From NCBI GenBank assembly GCA_001600875.1, contig BCLD01000007.1, positions 499,290-563,289 on the forward strand: a DNA stretch of 64,000 nucleotides, read 5' to 3'. The DNA is from Solicoccozyma terricola. Its lineage: Eukaryota; Basidiomycota; Tremellomycetes; Filobasidiales; Piskurozymaceae. The position numbers were made by a program, and so were the translations under genes. This document shows, piece after piece, positions 1 to 10,682 of the stretch. The notes under the pieces were generated by a model, which saw nothing but the letters and a program-made list of their open reading frames with translations, searched no databases and was not told the DNA's origin. How positions within the stretch are numbered: position 1 is the first letter of the stretch; each line of letters starts with the position of its first letter.

Positions 1-3000
1 CCCCCCCCCCATCAGCTCGAGGAAAAGTCCGAGAATGCCTTCCTCCAGTTCTTATCCTTCATGTGGAACCCTCTCTCCTGGGTCATGGAAGGTGCCGCTC
101 TCGTTGCCATCGCTTTGTCCAACGGTCAAGGTCAACCTCCTGATTGGCAAGATTTCGTCGGTATTATCCTTTTGCTTTTCATCAACTCGACCATTGGTTT
201 CGTCGAGGAGAGGAACGCCGGTAACGCTGTCAAGGCTCTCATGGAGTCCCTTGCTCCCAAGGCTAGGGTCAAGCGAGCAGGTGCATGGAGGGAAATCGAG
301 GTGAGTAGCTGGTTTCAGACCCGGTTTCTCTCGTTCCATTCGCGATATTCATCCCTTCCCCCCGTGTTTTTTCTTTTCTTTTTCTTTTCGTCGTCGGTCA
401 GTCCTCTGAGCTTGTTCCCGGAGATCTCGTCGCTTTCAAGCACGGTGATGTCTGCCCATCTGATTGCCGATTGGTTGAAGCTGTTGATGTTTCGTGAGTT
501 GTTCCCCCGTCGTGGCTTTTCTTCCCTCTCATCTTCCCGCTAACATCCCCACTCGACTATCTCACCATCACAGCATGGACCAAGCCGCTTTGACTGGTGA
601 ATCCCTTCCCCAGGGTAAGAAGCTCGGTGACGAGTGCTTCTCCGGTTCCACCTGTAAACAGGGTGAAGCTGAGGGTATCGTCATCTCCACCGGAGCAAAC
701 ACCTTCTTCGGTCGTGCTGCTACTCTTGTCGGTGCCGACAACGACCAGACCGGTCACTTGCAAATGGTCTTGGCCCGTATCGGTTCTTTCTGCTTGATCT
801 CCATCGGTATCTTCGTTCTCCTCGAAATCCTCATCCTCTACGCCGACTTCCGATACTCTTACCGTGATGGTCTCAACAACATCCTTGTGTTGCTCATTGG
901 TGGTATTCCCATCGCCATGCCAACCGTTCTCTCCGTCACCCTCGCCGTCGGTGCTCAGCAGCTCGCCAAGCACAAGGCTATCGTCACCCGTATCACCGCC
1001 ATCGAGGAGCTCGCCGGTGTCACCATCTTGTGCTCTGACAAGACTGGTACATTGACCACCAACAAGCTTACCATCGACAAGGAGAACGTCAAGACTTACG
1101 GTCCCTTCTCCGTCGATGAGGTCGTCCTTCTCGCCGCCTACGCTTCCCGAACTGAGAACCAAGACGCCATCGACGGTTGTGTCGTCGGTACCCTTTCCGA
1201 CCCCAAGCTCGCTCGTGAGGGCATCAAGCTCCTCGAATTCAAGCCATTCAACCCAGTCGACAAGCGAACAGAGATCACCTACGTTGAGGAATCAACCGGC
1301 AAGCTCAAGCGTGCCACCAAGGGTATGACTGGTATCATCATCGAAATCTGCACACGTAACAAGACTTCCGCTCAGGAGGATCAACTCGAGGCTGATGTCG
1401 AGGAGTTTGCTCGTCGTGGTCTCCGTGCTCTCGCTGTCGCTCACGAGGAGGTCATGGGTGACGAGAAGGACTCTCCAGGTAACGGTTTCGAGCTCGTCGG
1501 TCTCTTGTCCATCTTCGACCCTCCCCGTTCCGACACCAAGCAGACCATCGATGATGCCATGGCTCTCGGTGTCAAGGTCAAGATGGTTACCGGTGATCAG
1601 CTCGCTATTGCCAAGGAAACCGGTCGTCGTCTCGGTCTCGGTGACCACATGTACCCCGCCAAGGTTCTCAAGGAGGGACCCGTCGCTGGTGGCAAGCACG
1701 CCAACCTCGACGAAATGATCATGGACGCCGATGGTTTCGCCGGTGTCTTCCCCGAGCACAAGTTCGAGATTGTCAAGCGTATCCAGGCTCTCGGTCACTT
1801 GTGCGCCATGACTGGTGACGGTGCCAACGATGCTCCTGCTCTTTCCCGTGCCAACGTCGGTATCGCCGTCGAGGGTGCCACCGATGCCGCTCGTGGTGCT
1901 GCCGACATTGTCTTGACCGAGCCCGGACTTTCCACCATCATCCACGCCATCCGAGGTTCCCGAATCATCTTCCAGAGGATGAGGAACTACGCCGTCTACG
2001 CCTGTGCCGTTACTATCGTGAGTTGCTTACGTTCTTTTTTCTTTTTTCTTTTTCATTCAACATGTCGCTTATCTCGCTATATCCTTCCCAGCGTATCGTT
2101 GTTGCCTTTGCTCTCATGGCCTTCATCTGGAGGTTCAACTTCCCCCCATTCATGGTCCTTATCATCGCTGTTCTCAACGACGGTACCATCATGACCTTGT
2201 CTCTCGACCGTGTCTTGCCTTCCATGACTCCGGACTCTTGGGATTTGGCCGAGGTCTTCTCTTACGGTATCGCTTACGGACTTTACTTGACCTTGTCTAC
2301 GTGAGTTGCTTAATGGCGATTGTCTCTTATCATTGTACCCGCGCTGAACCTGTCTCAACTGCCGCCACTCAGCATCGTGTTCTTCATCGTCATCCACGAT
2401 ACCTCCTTCTTCGAGGACAAGTTCGGCGTCACCGCTTACAAGGGTACCAACGACCCCCAGGTCCACATGATCATCTACCTCCAGGTCGCTATCATCTCTC
2501 AAGCCCTCATCTTCGTCACCCGATCCCACGGATTCTGCTTCACCGAGCGACCATCCGTCGCTTTGATGCTTGCGTTCTGTTTGGCCCAGCTTGTCTCCTC
2601 TATCATTGCCGGTTTCGGTGATTGGGGGTTCACCCAAGTCCAGAGCATCTCTGGTGGATGGATCGGTATCGTCTGGGTGTGGAACATCGTCTGGTTCTTC
2701 CCTCTAGACTTTGTCAAGTTCGGTATGAAGTACACCGTCATCAAGTCTCTCCAGGCCAGGAAGGCCAGGAAGATCGCCGCCGCTCTCCCAGAGGGTGCCG
2801 ATGGTGCCCCAATCAGGCGAACCACCTCCCGTCACGAGTCTCTCTACGTGAGTTCAGGACGTTGAAGGTACCTGTCGCCCGATTCCCTCCCACTGACAGT
2901 CCTATTCTACTACAGTCCAACCGAACCAACTTCATCACTCGTGCTATGGGCCGTGTCGGTCTCCAGACTCGCTCCAAGATCGAGATGTCCCCGAAGGAGC

Positions 3001-3071
3001 TCACCAGGTTCTCGTCAATCCAGGCCCAGCAGTCTGGTGCCGCTTTGCAGAGGTCTGCTTCCCGAGTATAG
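1..3071 (+). CDS. PMA1: Plasma-membrane H+-ATPase (P3A-type), 5' end cut off by the window
   Basis: This P-type ATPase pumps protons out of the cell and energises nutrient uptake across the plasma membrane. Exons run at about 1-300, 402-493, 574-2017, 2092-2300, 2373-2847 and 2916-3071; joined, they give 891 codons plus a stop in one frame. Visible landmarks, in order, are the actuator motif TGES, the phosphorylation motif CSDKTGTLT (Asp codon near 1037), [19 protein letters not shown], the hinge [11 protein letters not shown], and several membrane segments before and after the catalytic loop. The sequence [20 protein letters not shown] and the lack of the yeast-type C-terminus resemble plant and basidiomycete pumps rather than ascomycete Pma1. 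The tail after the last membrane segment is basic and Ser-rich (ends RSASRV) and is a likely regulatory phosphorylation region, which is inference. Codon use is strongly biased to C-ending codons, fitting very high expression. The first exon(s), covering the N-terminal tail, lie upstream of the window. Confidence 0.95.
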
Positions 3072-3665
3072 ACTACTGAGAGAAGCAAGATCAACAGGCG
3101 GAAAAGAGGAGTACTTGCGTAGTGGAAAAGCCATAGATCCTTCAGTGCTTCGCTACATACATTCTCCTCCCTCCATCCCTTTCCTGTCCCTCCATCCATT
3201 CCCCCCTTTCCTCAATACCCCTAATAGTTTCATATCACTACCCACATAAAGCTTGTGAAATGCTTCTAGCAGAAGTGCCTTGTCGACCGTATCAGCATAT
3301 TATGACCGACTGAATCGCTGCATTTTAGCATGTTGCCATCCAACGAGCAGAAGCAATGCAGGACCCTCGCGCTTTGAACCTGAAACGTGGAAAGTGGGAA
3401 AGGGTGATTGAATGGTGCCTCTGGGCGGCGAACATATTGCTTCGGAGTGATCCACATGAACACGGAGTGAGACGGAGTGAGACTTGGAGGAATTGTTCCT
3501 TGAGCCTTCTTCACTCCATTGTTACGGCGGAGAGACGATGCGCGTAGTGTGAGTCGCCTGAGCTGCAACGCATCATCCTTCGCATATACATCCTCAACAC
3601 ATCGACAGCTGCGTACAGCTCTCCGCAATCATTCGTCCTCGGGCCAGTGCGGGGCAGCCACCAAC
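3072..3665. other. Intergenic: PMA1 3' flank and RIC8 5' flank
   Basis: This stretch holds the 3' untranslated region of the proton pump and the promoter of the next gene. Short open frames occur but lack splice logic or family motifs. I see no RNA gene or repeat here. Confidence 0.6.
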
Positions 3666-6208
3666 ATGGACATGGTCACAGCAGAGTGCTACGCTGGCCT
3701 CAAAGGTAGAGATCAAGCCAACAATGTGGTCACGGTCAAATGTTCATTGGAGAAGGTGATAAATGGTCAGTCGGAAGTTCGGTTAAGAACACAGCTATCT
3801 CTTTCAGCTAAATGACATCTCTTGACCAGCTTCACCGACCACCATCACACCAAGAGATCGATCGGAACTCATCAAGACTATCCTACACGATCTACGAGAC
3901 GAACCAGGAGCGGCATGGCGGTCATGGCCAGCGGATGGTGAGCTAAATCTGCTAACCAGCCACATTCTCTTCTGCAGCTCAAATAACAACCCCCTTTTCC
4001 TCCCTATGCTCAGTCGTCGTCATCGCTCTCCAAGCCGTCAAGATCCTAGGTCGTAATCCGATCGGCTCAGAATGCATTGCGGAGAAACGACAACTTCAAA
4101 CCATCCTTTTCCACTCGAATCTGATATCCGGCACTTCCTCTCCTTCGCCGAAGTCCACCGCCAATCGATCAGCCTCCCCTGCTCCATTCACCCGTCGTTC
4201 CTCTTCGCTGTCAAGGACAAGCCTTTCACCTATACAGACAGAAGCTATTTCAACAATCGCCAATACGCTCACTCTGCATCCCGTTCCCGCAAGGAGCAAC
4301 GTCCTGGATCTTGGAGGTGGAAGAGGAGCGCTGAGATTGTTGGAGGACGCCGCGAAGTGCGATATGGAGAATGGAAAGGGAAAATCAGTTGAGAAGGAAA
4401 ACAACGATGGGTCTTCTTTGGAGGAAATGATATTCCTGCTGTGTAGGGTACTGTTCTTGTTGACCGTCAAACCCGGAAAGCTGGTGGTGGAGTTTGTGGA
4501 TGAAACAGATGGTGTAGGTGCACTGGTTCAGGTAAATAAGCCGGTGAATGGGTCTGGGAGCCTGCAAATGATGATTTATGAGGTTGCGTCTCAGATCCTC
4601 CAATCTATCCGTCTTGCGCCACCCAACTATAAAGCTATTGCCGAGGTCTTGAAGGTGGTCTACAACGTCATAGTGCAATACAACCCATCCACCGGTCGAC
4701 AAGCGAAACCCGATCGAGATGAAGAATGGAACGAGGCGTTTGACGGGTGAGTTCACGGGCTCACGCTCAATGAGCGTTGAAGAATCATGGCTGACTATGC
4801 AGTTGGGATACCGCAGTCTCCTAGAACCCATCCTGAGTATTGTTTACTCTATCCAGCAAATCGACATTCTACCTCCCCTCACCAACGCTATCTACGCATT
4901 AACACTGTTCCCATTCAACTCCAAGCTCACACCCATCTGGCTATCAACTCCAACGTCCTATTATTCGCAGCCCTCTCCCTCCTCTCCAGACAAACGCAGT
5001 CAATCAACCAAGCGGCGTTCGCTCTATCAACTCTTCAGCTTCGGGTCTAGTGCAGGACAATCTGCTTCAACTTCTAACACGAGTCTATCACCCGCATCGG
5101 CCGGTGTGCCTCAAGGAGCAACAGGTGGTAGTCCCCGCTCGTCATACGACTCATCTGGCAGCGAATCTGGCGGCTTACCCACGGTCGTCCAAAAGGTCCT
5201 GCAAGCTCTCAACAATTTCCTCTCCAGTAACCTACCAGCTCTACCACTCACTCCTGATGACGACTTGCCACCAAAAGCAAAGGGCCTGGTGATGGATGAA
5301 GTGCTGCCCCCCGTCTTTGGGTTGATGACGAGGATGGCGATGGGTTCGGAGACGTTGAAAGACCAGTTTCGGACAGAACTTCTGCCAGATAGTTTGTGGG
5401 TGATGTTCATACGTAACCCCCTCCCACACTTGCAAGGTGACTGACGGTTCATCTGATCAGAGATCGATCCCCGGGATCTACGCCACTTGAGAACCGTGCC
5501 ACCCTGCTGGGTCATCTTTTACGCTTCCTCCGATCAACAACACATCCTCACTCGCAACAAACACTGGATCACTTCTTTTGGGCCATGAGTGGGAATGACG
5601 GTGAATTACGATGCCACTCGCTGCAGACAGTCCATTAAAAATGCTAACAATCTCCATCCGCGTACTCAGCCAACTCTCTTGTCAACGATATCGGATATGG
5701 GAATGCTGCTGGCCTGCTCTTCCGCCGTGGTATCACTGCGCCGTCGCAACAGGACCGCCGCACGTCCGCACACGTTGAAGAGATCTCTGATGACGATGAG
5801 GCTGAGCAGGTTCAACGACCAACCGGTGAATCTGTCAAGACACCGCCTTCGCCGCCACGTCGGAAGAGCTCCAAGAGCTCCAAGAGTCGTGATCAGACTC
5901 GGGACCCTATCACTGCTCTCAAGCCTGATACCCTTCCCGTACTGAGCCCCCTGAGCGGCATGACCGACGAGGAGAAAGAGCGGGAAGCCGAGCGTCTTTT
6001 CGTGCTGTTTGATAGGATGGAGAAGAACCCGGCTATGAAGATGATGGAGAACCCGATGCACGCGGCTGTGGCTAAGGGCGACACGGAGAAGTGGGAAGCG
6101 GAAGATGCAAAGAAAGAGATTGAAGAAGTCGAGCGTCAAGAGCAGATCGACGAGCAGGAGGCTTTGAAGGAGATTACGACTTGGAAGCAGCGCATGGGCA
6201 GAAAATGA
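3666..6208 (+). CDS. RIC8: RIC8/synembryn guanine-nucleotide exchange factor for G-alpha
   Basis: Ric8 proteins are cytosolic armadillo-type exchange factors and chaperones for heterotrimeric G-alpha subunits; in fungi they act upstream of cAMP and mating signalling. Six exons (3666-3765, 3830-3937, 3978-4746, 4817-5412, 5463-5600, 5670-6208) join to exactly 750 codons. Family landmarks are LLCRVLFLLTVKPG, a PPLTNAIYALTLFPF stretch, the PLENRATLLGHLLRFL segment and the very conserved GYGNAAGLLFRRG near residue 580. The C-terminal 150 residues are charged and acidic, ending in a helical Glu/Lys-rich tail. A Ser/Pro-rich insert (around 4990-5200) is lineage-specific. The start at 3666 has a second Met two codons later, and either could be used. 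It is convergent with the metal transporter gene that follows. Identity is confident from the motifs; G-alpha specificity cannot be read from the sequence. Confidence 0.88.
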
Positions 6209-6518
6209 GATCCCATGGATTGCTACAGTGTATAATTATCAGGCGGTCCGGGGCGACAACAATATTTATGCCAATTATAATGCACCGGAACCTCGTATTG
6301 ATGCCCGGTCACTCGCGACTTTCCTGCTGTTCTAATCGAATGTCCGGAATGCTGGATGCAGGCAGTTCCTGGTCAGAATGAGGTCTTTGGCTGACCTTAT
6401 GGATACTCACTTCTCAGGTGACTGAATAGGTTCTCCGTTACTGGGCTCTATCGATTCAGGAATTTTCTTGCCGCCGCCTTTCCGAGCCGTGTGTTGAGGT
6501 CTAGAGTGTGTTCAGGTG

Positions 6519-8800
6519 TTAGTTTTCGTATTCATAAACCCGAGACCCAAGCACATACGGATTGTATGCATTGTAATCGACTACAGCAAATGATTAGCGT
6601 GCTGACCATCTCATGTCGAACATTTAAGGCTTACCATGAACGTAACTCCGGGCAACGTGATCCAGACTGAGTTGAGGCAACGTTAGAAGCTGAGCATTCC
6701 AGATCATTTGGCTTTACTCACCTTTCAAGCAAGCATTGACAAGTCTCCGCGATATCGTGAGCGTAATGTAAACTACTGGTAGTCGGTAAGATAACGTCGA
6801 CCTGTGTTTGAATCCTGCCTCAGTTGGTGTCTCTGCCGATGCAGGAAGAATGCCACCCAGACTCACCTCCACAATCAGTTCGTCGCCTATGTGATAACAT
6901 TCCACGCTACTGATTTCCCGAATTGGTTGGAAACGCAGACACAAGTAAAGTACACGGGTGATTTGATCTGAAGAAGCTGCCTTGCCTGATACTGCTTACT
7001 CAAGACAGGTGTCAAGATAATCATTTTCAGCCGCCAGCTTCGCTGTGCCACTTACGATTGACGAAGTTTTCATACAGAGTCTTTGTGTGATTGGCATCAG
7101 CGTCGATTCGACCAGTAAGCGACATGCTCTATATCTCACCTTGCACCACTCGAAAATAATATACGAACTCAAGACCATTCCTCCAATAGGATCGAGAAGC
7201 CTCCAACCAAGTCTAGCTCCAACCCAAGGGAATGCAAGGGACATGACGTTTAACCAGACTGGTGTTGGAGCGTTTCTGGTATGAGCGCGCAAGCGAGAAG
7301 TAGTACTCCGATAGAAAGCAAGAGAGCTCACCATCATTCTCTGCATCCTGTGCTAAGGCTTTGACGGATGAAGAAGGGATACGAGAACACCAAACCCAGC
7401 TACAGAGAAAATGACCATATCAATCAGTCGTCTTGGGATCTAACATGTTCTCATAAAACGCCCCCTCACACAATGCCTTTGATGATAATGGTTGCCAACA
7501 TGGTTCTATCCCGTTTGCGCCACAACATCAGCTAAGGAATGAATGTGTCCGGAGTCTTCCTGCAACATTCACCGCCACTCACCCTATTCCGATCCAAGAT
7601 AATTGTGCGACCTCACCTTCTTGTTTCCCAATTGCACGTTGAAACGATTCTATAAAGACCTAGAAAGCAGCAAGGATCGAAGGGAGATGGTATTTAGAAA
7701 AGAAAGAACAAGCTTGCTCCGACGTATCTCTGACATTTTTCTCTCCCCCCTCAACTCACCTGCGCAAAACTAGCAATCATCGCCACACTGAAAACCAACA
7801 CACCCAAAGGTTCAAATCTTCTCTTCCCAGCTGGGTACGTATGTCTATCGCTTTTAACGCCCATAGCAAGGGAAGTCCCGAGGATGATTAACGTGGATAG
7901 GAAATCTAGAGCAGAGTCGACGAATGATGCGACGAGGGAAATCGATGATGAGGATAGAACGGCCAAGCCTTTGGAGACGAGGAGGATAATGTTTATAGAA
8001 AAGTTTACTGTGGCGGAGGTTGTCTATCAGCAGTCAAACCACCATCAAAGGAGCTTTTGGTGAATAGCGGGAGGTACCCACCATTCAGCGCCAGTCTTGC
8101 CAGTTTATCTCTAGCTGCCAATCGATCGGCTGAATCAGGCAACAGCGTTTCCTCCTCTTCCGTCCTATCCGTAGCTTCAGCGAAATGCTCAGACAAGGAC
8201 CTTTTCATCCATCCAGCAGTCCCTGACGGCGTAAGACTATCGGTATGATGGTGCATATGACGCCATTCATCTGCACTACCTTCGAGTAGTCGAGTGTATG
8301 TGCTATTTGCAGGTTGGAATGATGTTGCGATGGTGGATGGGAGTGAAGAACGGAGGAGAGCGTCTACTTCTTCGTAGTGTTCTGCGATTTCTGCCATGTG
8401 TGAATAGTAAGGTCGAAGCTGGAGGAAGGCGATGCGCAAGAGGAGGGAATTGGATCAGTCCGTTCTGGTCCATCGGATGAAAGGGGGGCTCGCGAGCTTA
8501 CCTTCTTGGGCAGATTCTTGATTTCATCCTCTCCTATTGGCATCCCTTCGAACAGTTTACTTCTCTCTACAGGATCGATCATCCTGAGAGAATACAGTTG
8601 CATGTTAGTCCCAGTATACTATCTGAAAATACCCTCTTGTCAAGTGAACCAACTCACTTCTTCAACCCTGACCCATCGATGGTCGGATGTCTGATCCTAG
8701 ACCGTCCAGGACCATCCTGCATATTATGCAGACCAGAGTGCGGCTGTATGACAGGCGACGACATTGTGTGGTGCCTGGTTAGCCGTGGAGGTGTGTCCAT
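6519..8800 (-). CDS. Cation diffusion facilitator, probable Mn2+ transporter
   Basis: CDF proteins exchange protons for divalent metals across membranes. I resolve 13 exons (8800-8658, 8583-8502, 8418-8082, 8007-7760, 7659-7583, 7505-7470, 7399-7332, 7258-7140, 7128-7056, 6985-6867, 6801-6722, 6666-6635, 6580-6519) summing to 492 codons. The N-terminal 190 residues are hydrophilic. Transmembrane segment II carries SFVDSALDFLSTLIILG, followed by the loop YPAGKRRFEPLGVL; segment V carries AQDAENDVWLNVMSLAFP; the C-terminal cytosolic domain includes YHIGDELIVEVDVILP and HDIAETCQCLLESLDH. Both metal-site positions are DxxxD (DSALD, DAEND), the pattern associated with Mn-CDFs in published CDF classifications, whereas Zn-CDFs have HxxxD. 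Golgi, vacuole or mitochondrial location cannot be told. Start choice: Met at 8800; Met at 8764 is an in-frame alternative. The gene is divergent from the gene at 9053, with a poly-C tract between them. Confidence 0.88.
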
Positions 8801-8941
8801 GGATGGGATGGGTGTCGACTGGTAGAGATAGGATACGGGCGGGATAGATGTGAAAACCAAGAAGAAACAACTATCTCTTGGGAAGATGAATAATTGGTTG
8901 GAGTTGGGATTCCATTGAAATGATGACGTCATCCCCATCAG

Positions 8942-8943
<2 letters not shown>

Positions 8944-8989
<46 letters not shown>
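8944..8989. repeat. Poly-C homopolymer, 46 nt, in a divergent promoter
   Basis: An uninterrupted run of 46 C lies between the divergent starts at 8800 (-) and 9053 (+). Such a run is prone to slippage, and its length in the assembly may be inaccurate. Similar tracts recur elsewhere in the window. Confidence 0.95.
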
Positions 8990-8990
<1 letters not shown>

Positions 8991-9052
8991 CGTCTCCATC
9001 ACCACGTATGCCATAGCCACCAGCACAAACCCCTAACTCGGTAGCAGCGGCA

Positions 9053-9763
9053 ATGACCACCACCCCATCTTCCACTCCAGACTGGACATCTACGCCGGCA
9101 CCTCACTTCGAACCAGACACCAACTCGCCCCAATCTGCGCTATCCCTTCCGATCTCCAAGATCTCTAGTGCGTTGGTAGGTAGGAAAGTGAGGTTGTATG
9201 GTAGGGTCGTTGAGGTTAGCTCGCTACGTAGTAACTTTAAATCGCCCACTCTTTCTGACTTGACGTGACTACAATCCAGTATCATCCGTCTGTATCTCTC
9301 GTCGTCCTATTCGATGACACCCCATCATCCACTGAACATTCCACCACTTCACCTACTCCCACTATACTCATCGACACTCGTATCATTTCCAACTCCATCA
9401 TCGGTGATCCTCTCCCTATCGAACTAAAGGAAAGGGGAAATACCACGCAAAAGGAGATGAATCGAAGATTGTCGTTGGAGGGTGGGAGAGGTGTATGTGT
9501 CGTTGGATGGGTGGAGAAATTAGAGAAACTAGATGGAAAAATCAAGGTACTTTCTATGAAACATTTGCTCCAGGATTCAATAACCCCCCGAAATGATGAA
9601 ATTTTACTGATATTAAAAATACGCTCAGCTACTACATCTAGGTTTAACATTCTTACCACCTCCTTTACTCATTATCGCTGCTATCCATATCTCAAACACG
9701 GAGCATTTCCTACCGATGGACAAAAGTATCGATTTACATTGGAGAGGGATTGAAGAGGTGTGA
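9053..9763 (+). CDS. Small OB-fold-like protein, candidate CST-complex subunit Ten1
   Basis: Three exons (9053-9214, 9280-9546, 9629-9763) join in frame to a 187-aa protein. After a disordered Ser/Thr/Pro-rich start of about 35 residues, the sequence alternates short beta-like segments: GRKVRLYGRVVEYHPS, SLVVLFDDT, ILIDTRIIS, GVCVVGWVEKLE, then a hydrophobic LGLTFLPPPLLIIAAIHIS helix or strand and a short C-terminus. The 'G.KVRLYGRV..Y' opening followed by a strand and 'ILIDT' is how Ten1-type OB folds look, and fungal Ten1 is about this size. Ten1 would pair with Stn1 in telomere capping and fill-in. This assignment is inference from pattern and length; no diagnostic residue proves it, and another small OB protein is possible. 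The coding call itself is firm because all three exons keep frame across canonical GT-AG introns. Confidence 0.6.
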
Positions 9764-10682
9764 TTTTTTTTTTTTGGTCTAATTCTAAGAGATCGTGATA
9801 AGGGAGGAATCAATGGAAAGCTCCAATGCGGAAAAGGAAAGCCAAGGAAGGAATTTTTTCTCCCCAAGGTTGGGTCGATTCTTGTCTTGTGAGTTTATGT
9901 CGGAAATGATTCGCAAGATTGCACCTTGTACTAATGACCAGTTCTGTGAACAGCGGCGATTGGTGCGTATTGAGAAAGGGAAGGGTACAACACGGGTTTG
10001 GGACCTGTGATCATAAAACCCCATGTCGCATCCTCGCAACCAATCTCAAAACATCACGCTATATTCTCGTCCTCGAAGAATTGCCTCGAGGGTAACACGA
10101 CAAATATACTCCCAAGATTGGTCGAAAAAACTTGGGGGCAATATGGTATGCATCAAACCCGTCGTTCTGGGCGAATGGATGTGTACCGGGTCCTTTATCT
10201 CCAAGACCGAGTTATCGCCACGAAGGATCCTCCGTTTCTCGCGACGACCCCTGCGAAAGGGCCAAGGCAAGGAAATGAAAGGAAACGACGAAGAGCAACG
10301 GGAAGCTGGAATGTAAAGGAGGGGTATATCTAGTCTGCGGGATTGATATGATCGAGATGGCATGGTCATTCGACCATGGTTACGTGGTAAATGTATCCCG
10401 TGTGCAAGAGTTCCTCCCTGCGCAGTAGATGTGGAAATGTAGAATGATCGATGGTGATGATGATGAGTACATGTGAAACACCCCGTCCGTGCTGTTCGCC
10501 TCGACATCCTTCACCAACATCTACCTTCGCTAGGGTATAGCGACATGACGACGATGATGGCCATCAAACTGTAGCCAGTTGGTCGGACACCCATCACGTC
10601 TTGATTTGCTCGAGTCCAGTCGGTCTCGAGGGCCACGAGGACCATATTCGTCCATTGTTTGCGATCTACCTCAACACACCCC
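9764..10682. other. Long non-coding interval before the Ser-rich orphan gene
   Basis: Just over 900 nt separate the stop at 9763 from the next start at 10683. Open frames on both strands are short, mutually overlapping and lack motifs. It probably contains the 3' flank of the OB-fold gene and a long 5' leader of the next gene. I see no RNA gene. Confidence 0.5.

Noticed and set aside
1..10. Ten C at the left edge as another poly-C tract
   Set aside because: The window is cut there, so its length and whether it is intronic or coding cannot be judged. It also reads as Pro codons in the PMA1 frame.
557..1945. Long open frames on the minus strand opposite PMA1
   Set aside because: They mirror the strongly biased codons of the proton-pump gene, which remove stop codons on the other strand. 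The plus-strand protein has complete P-type ATPase motifs.
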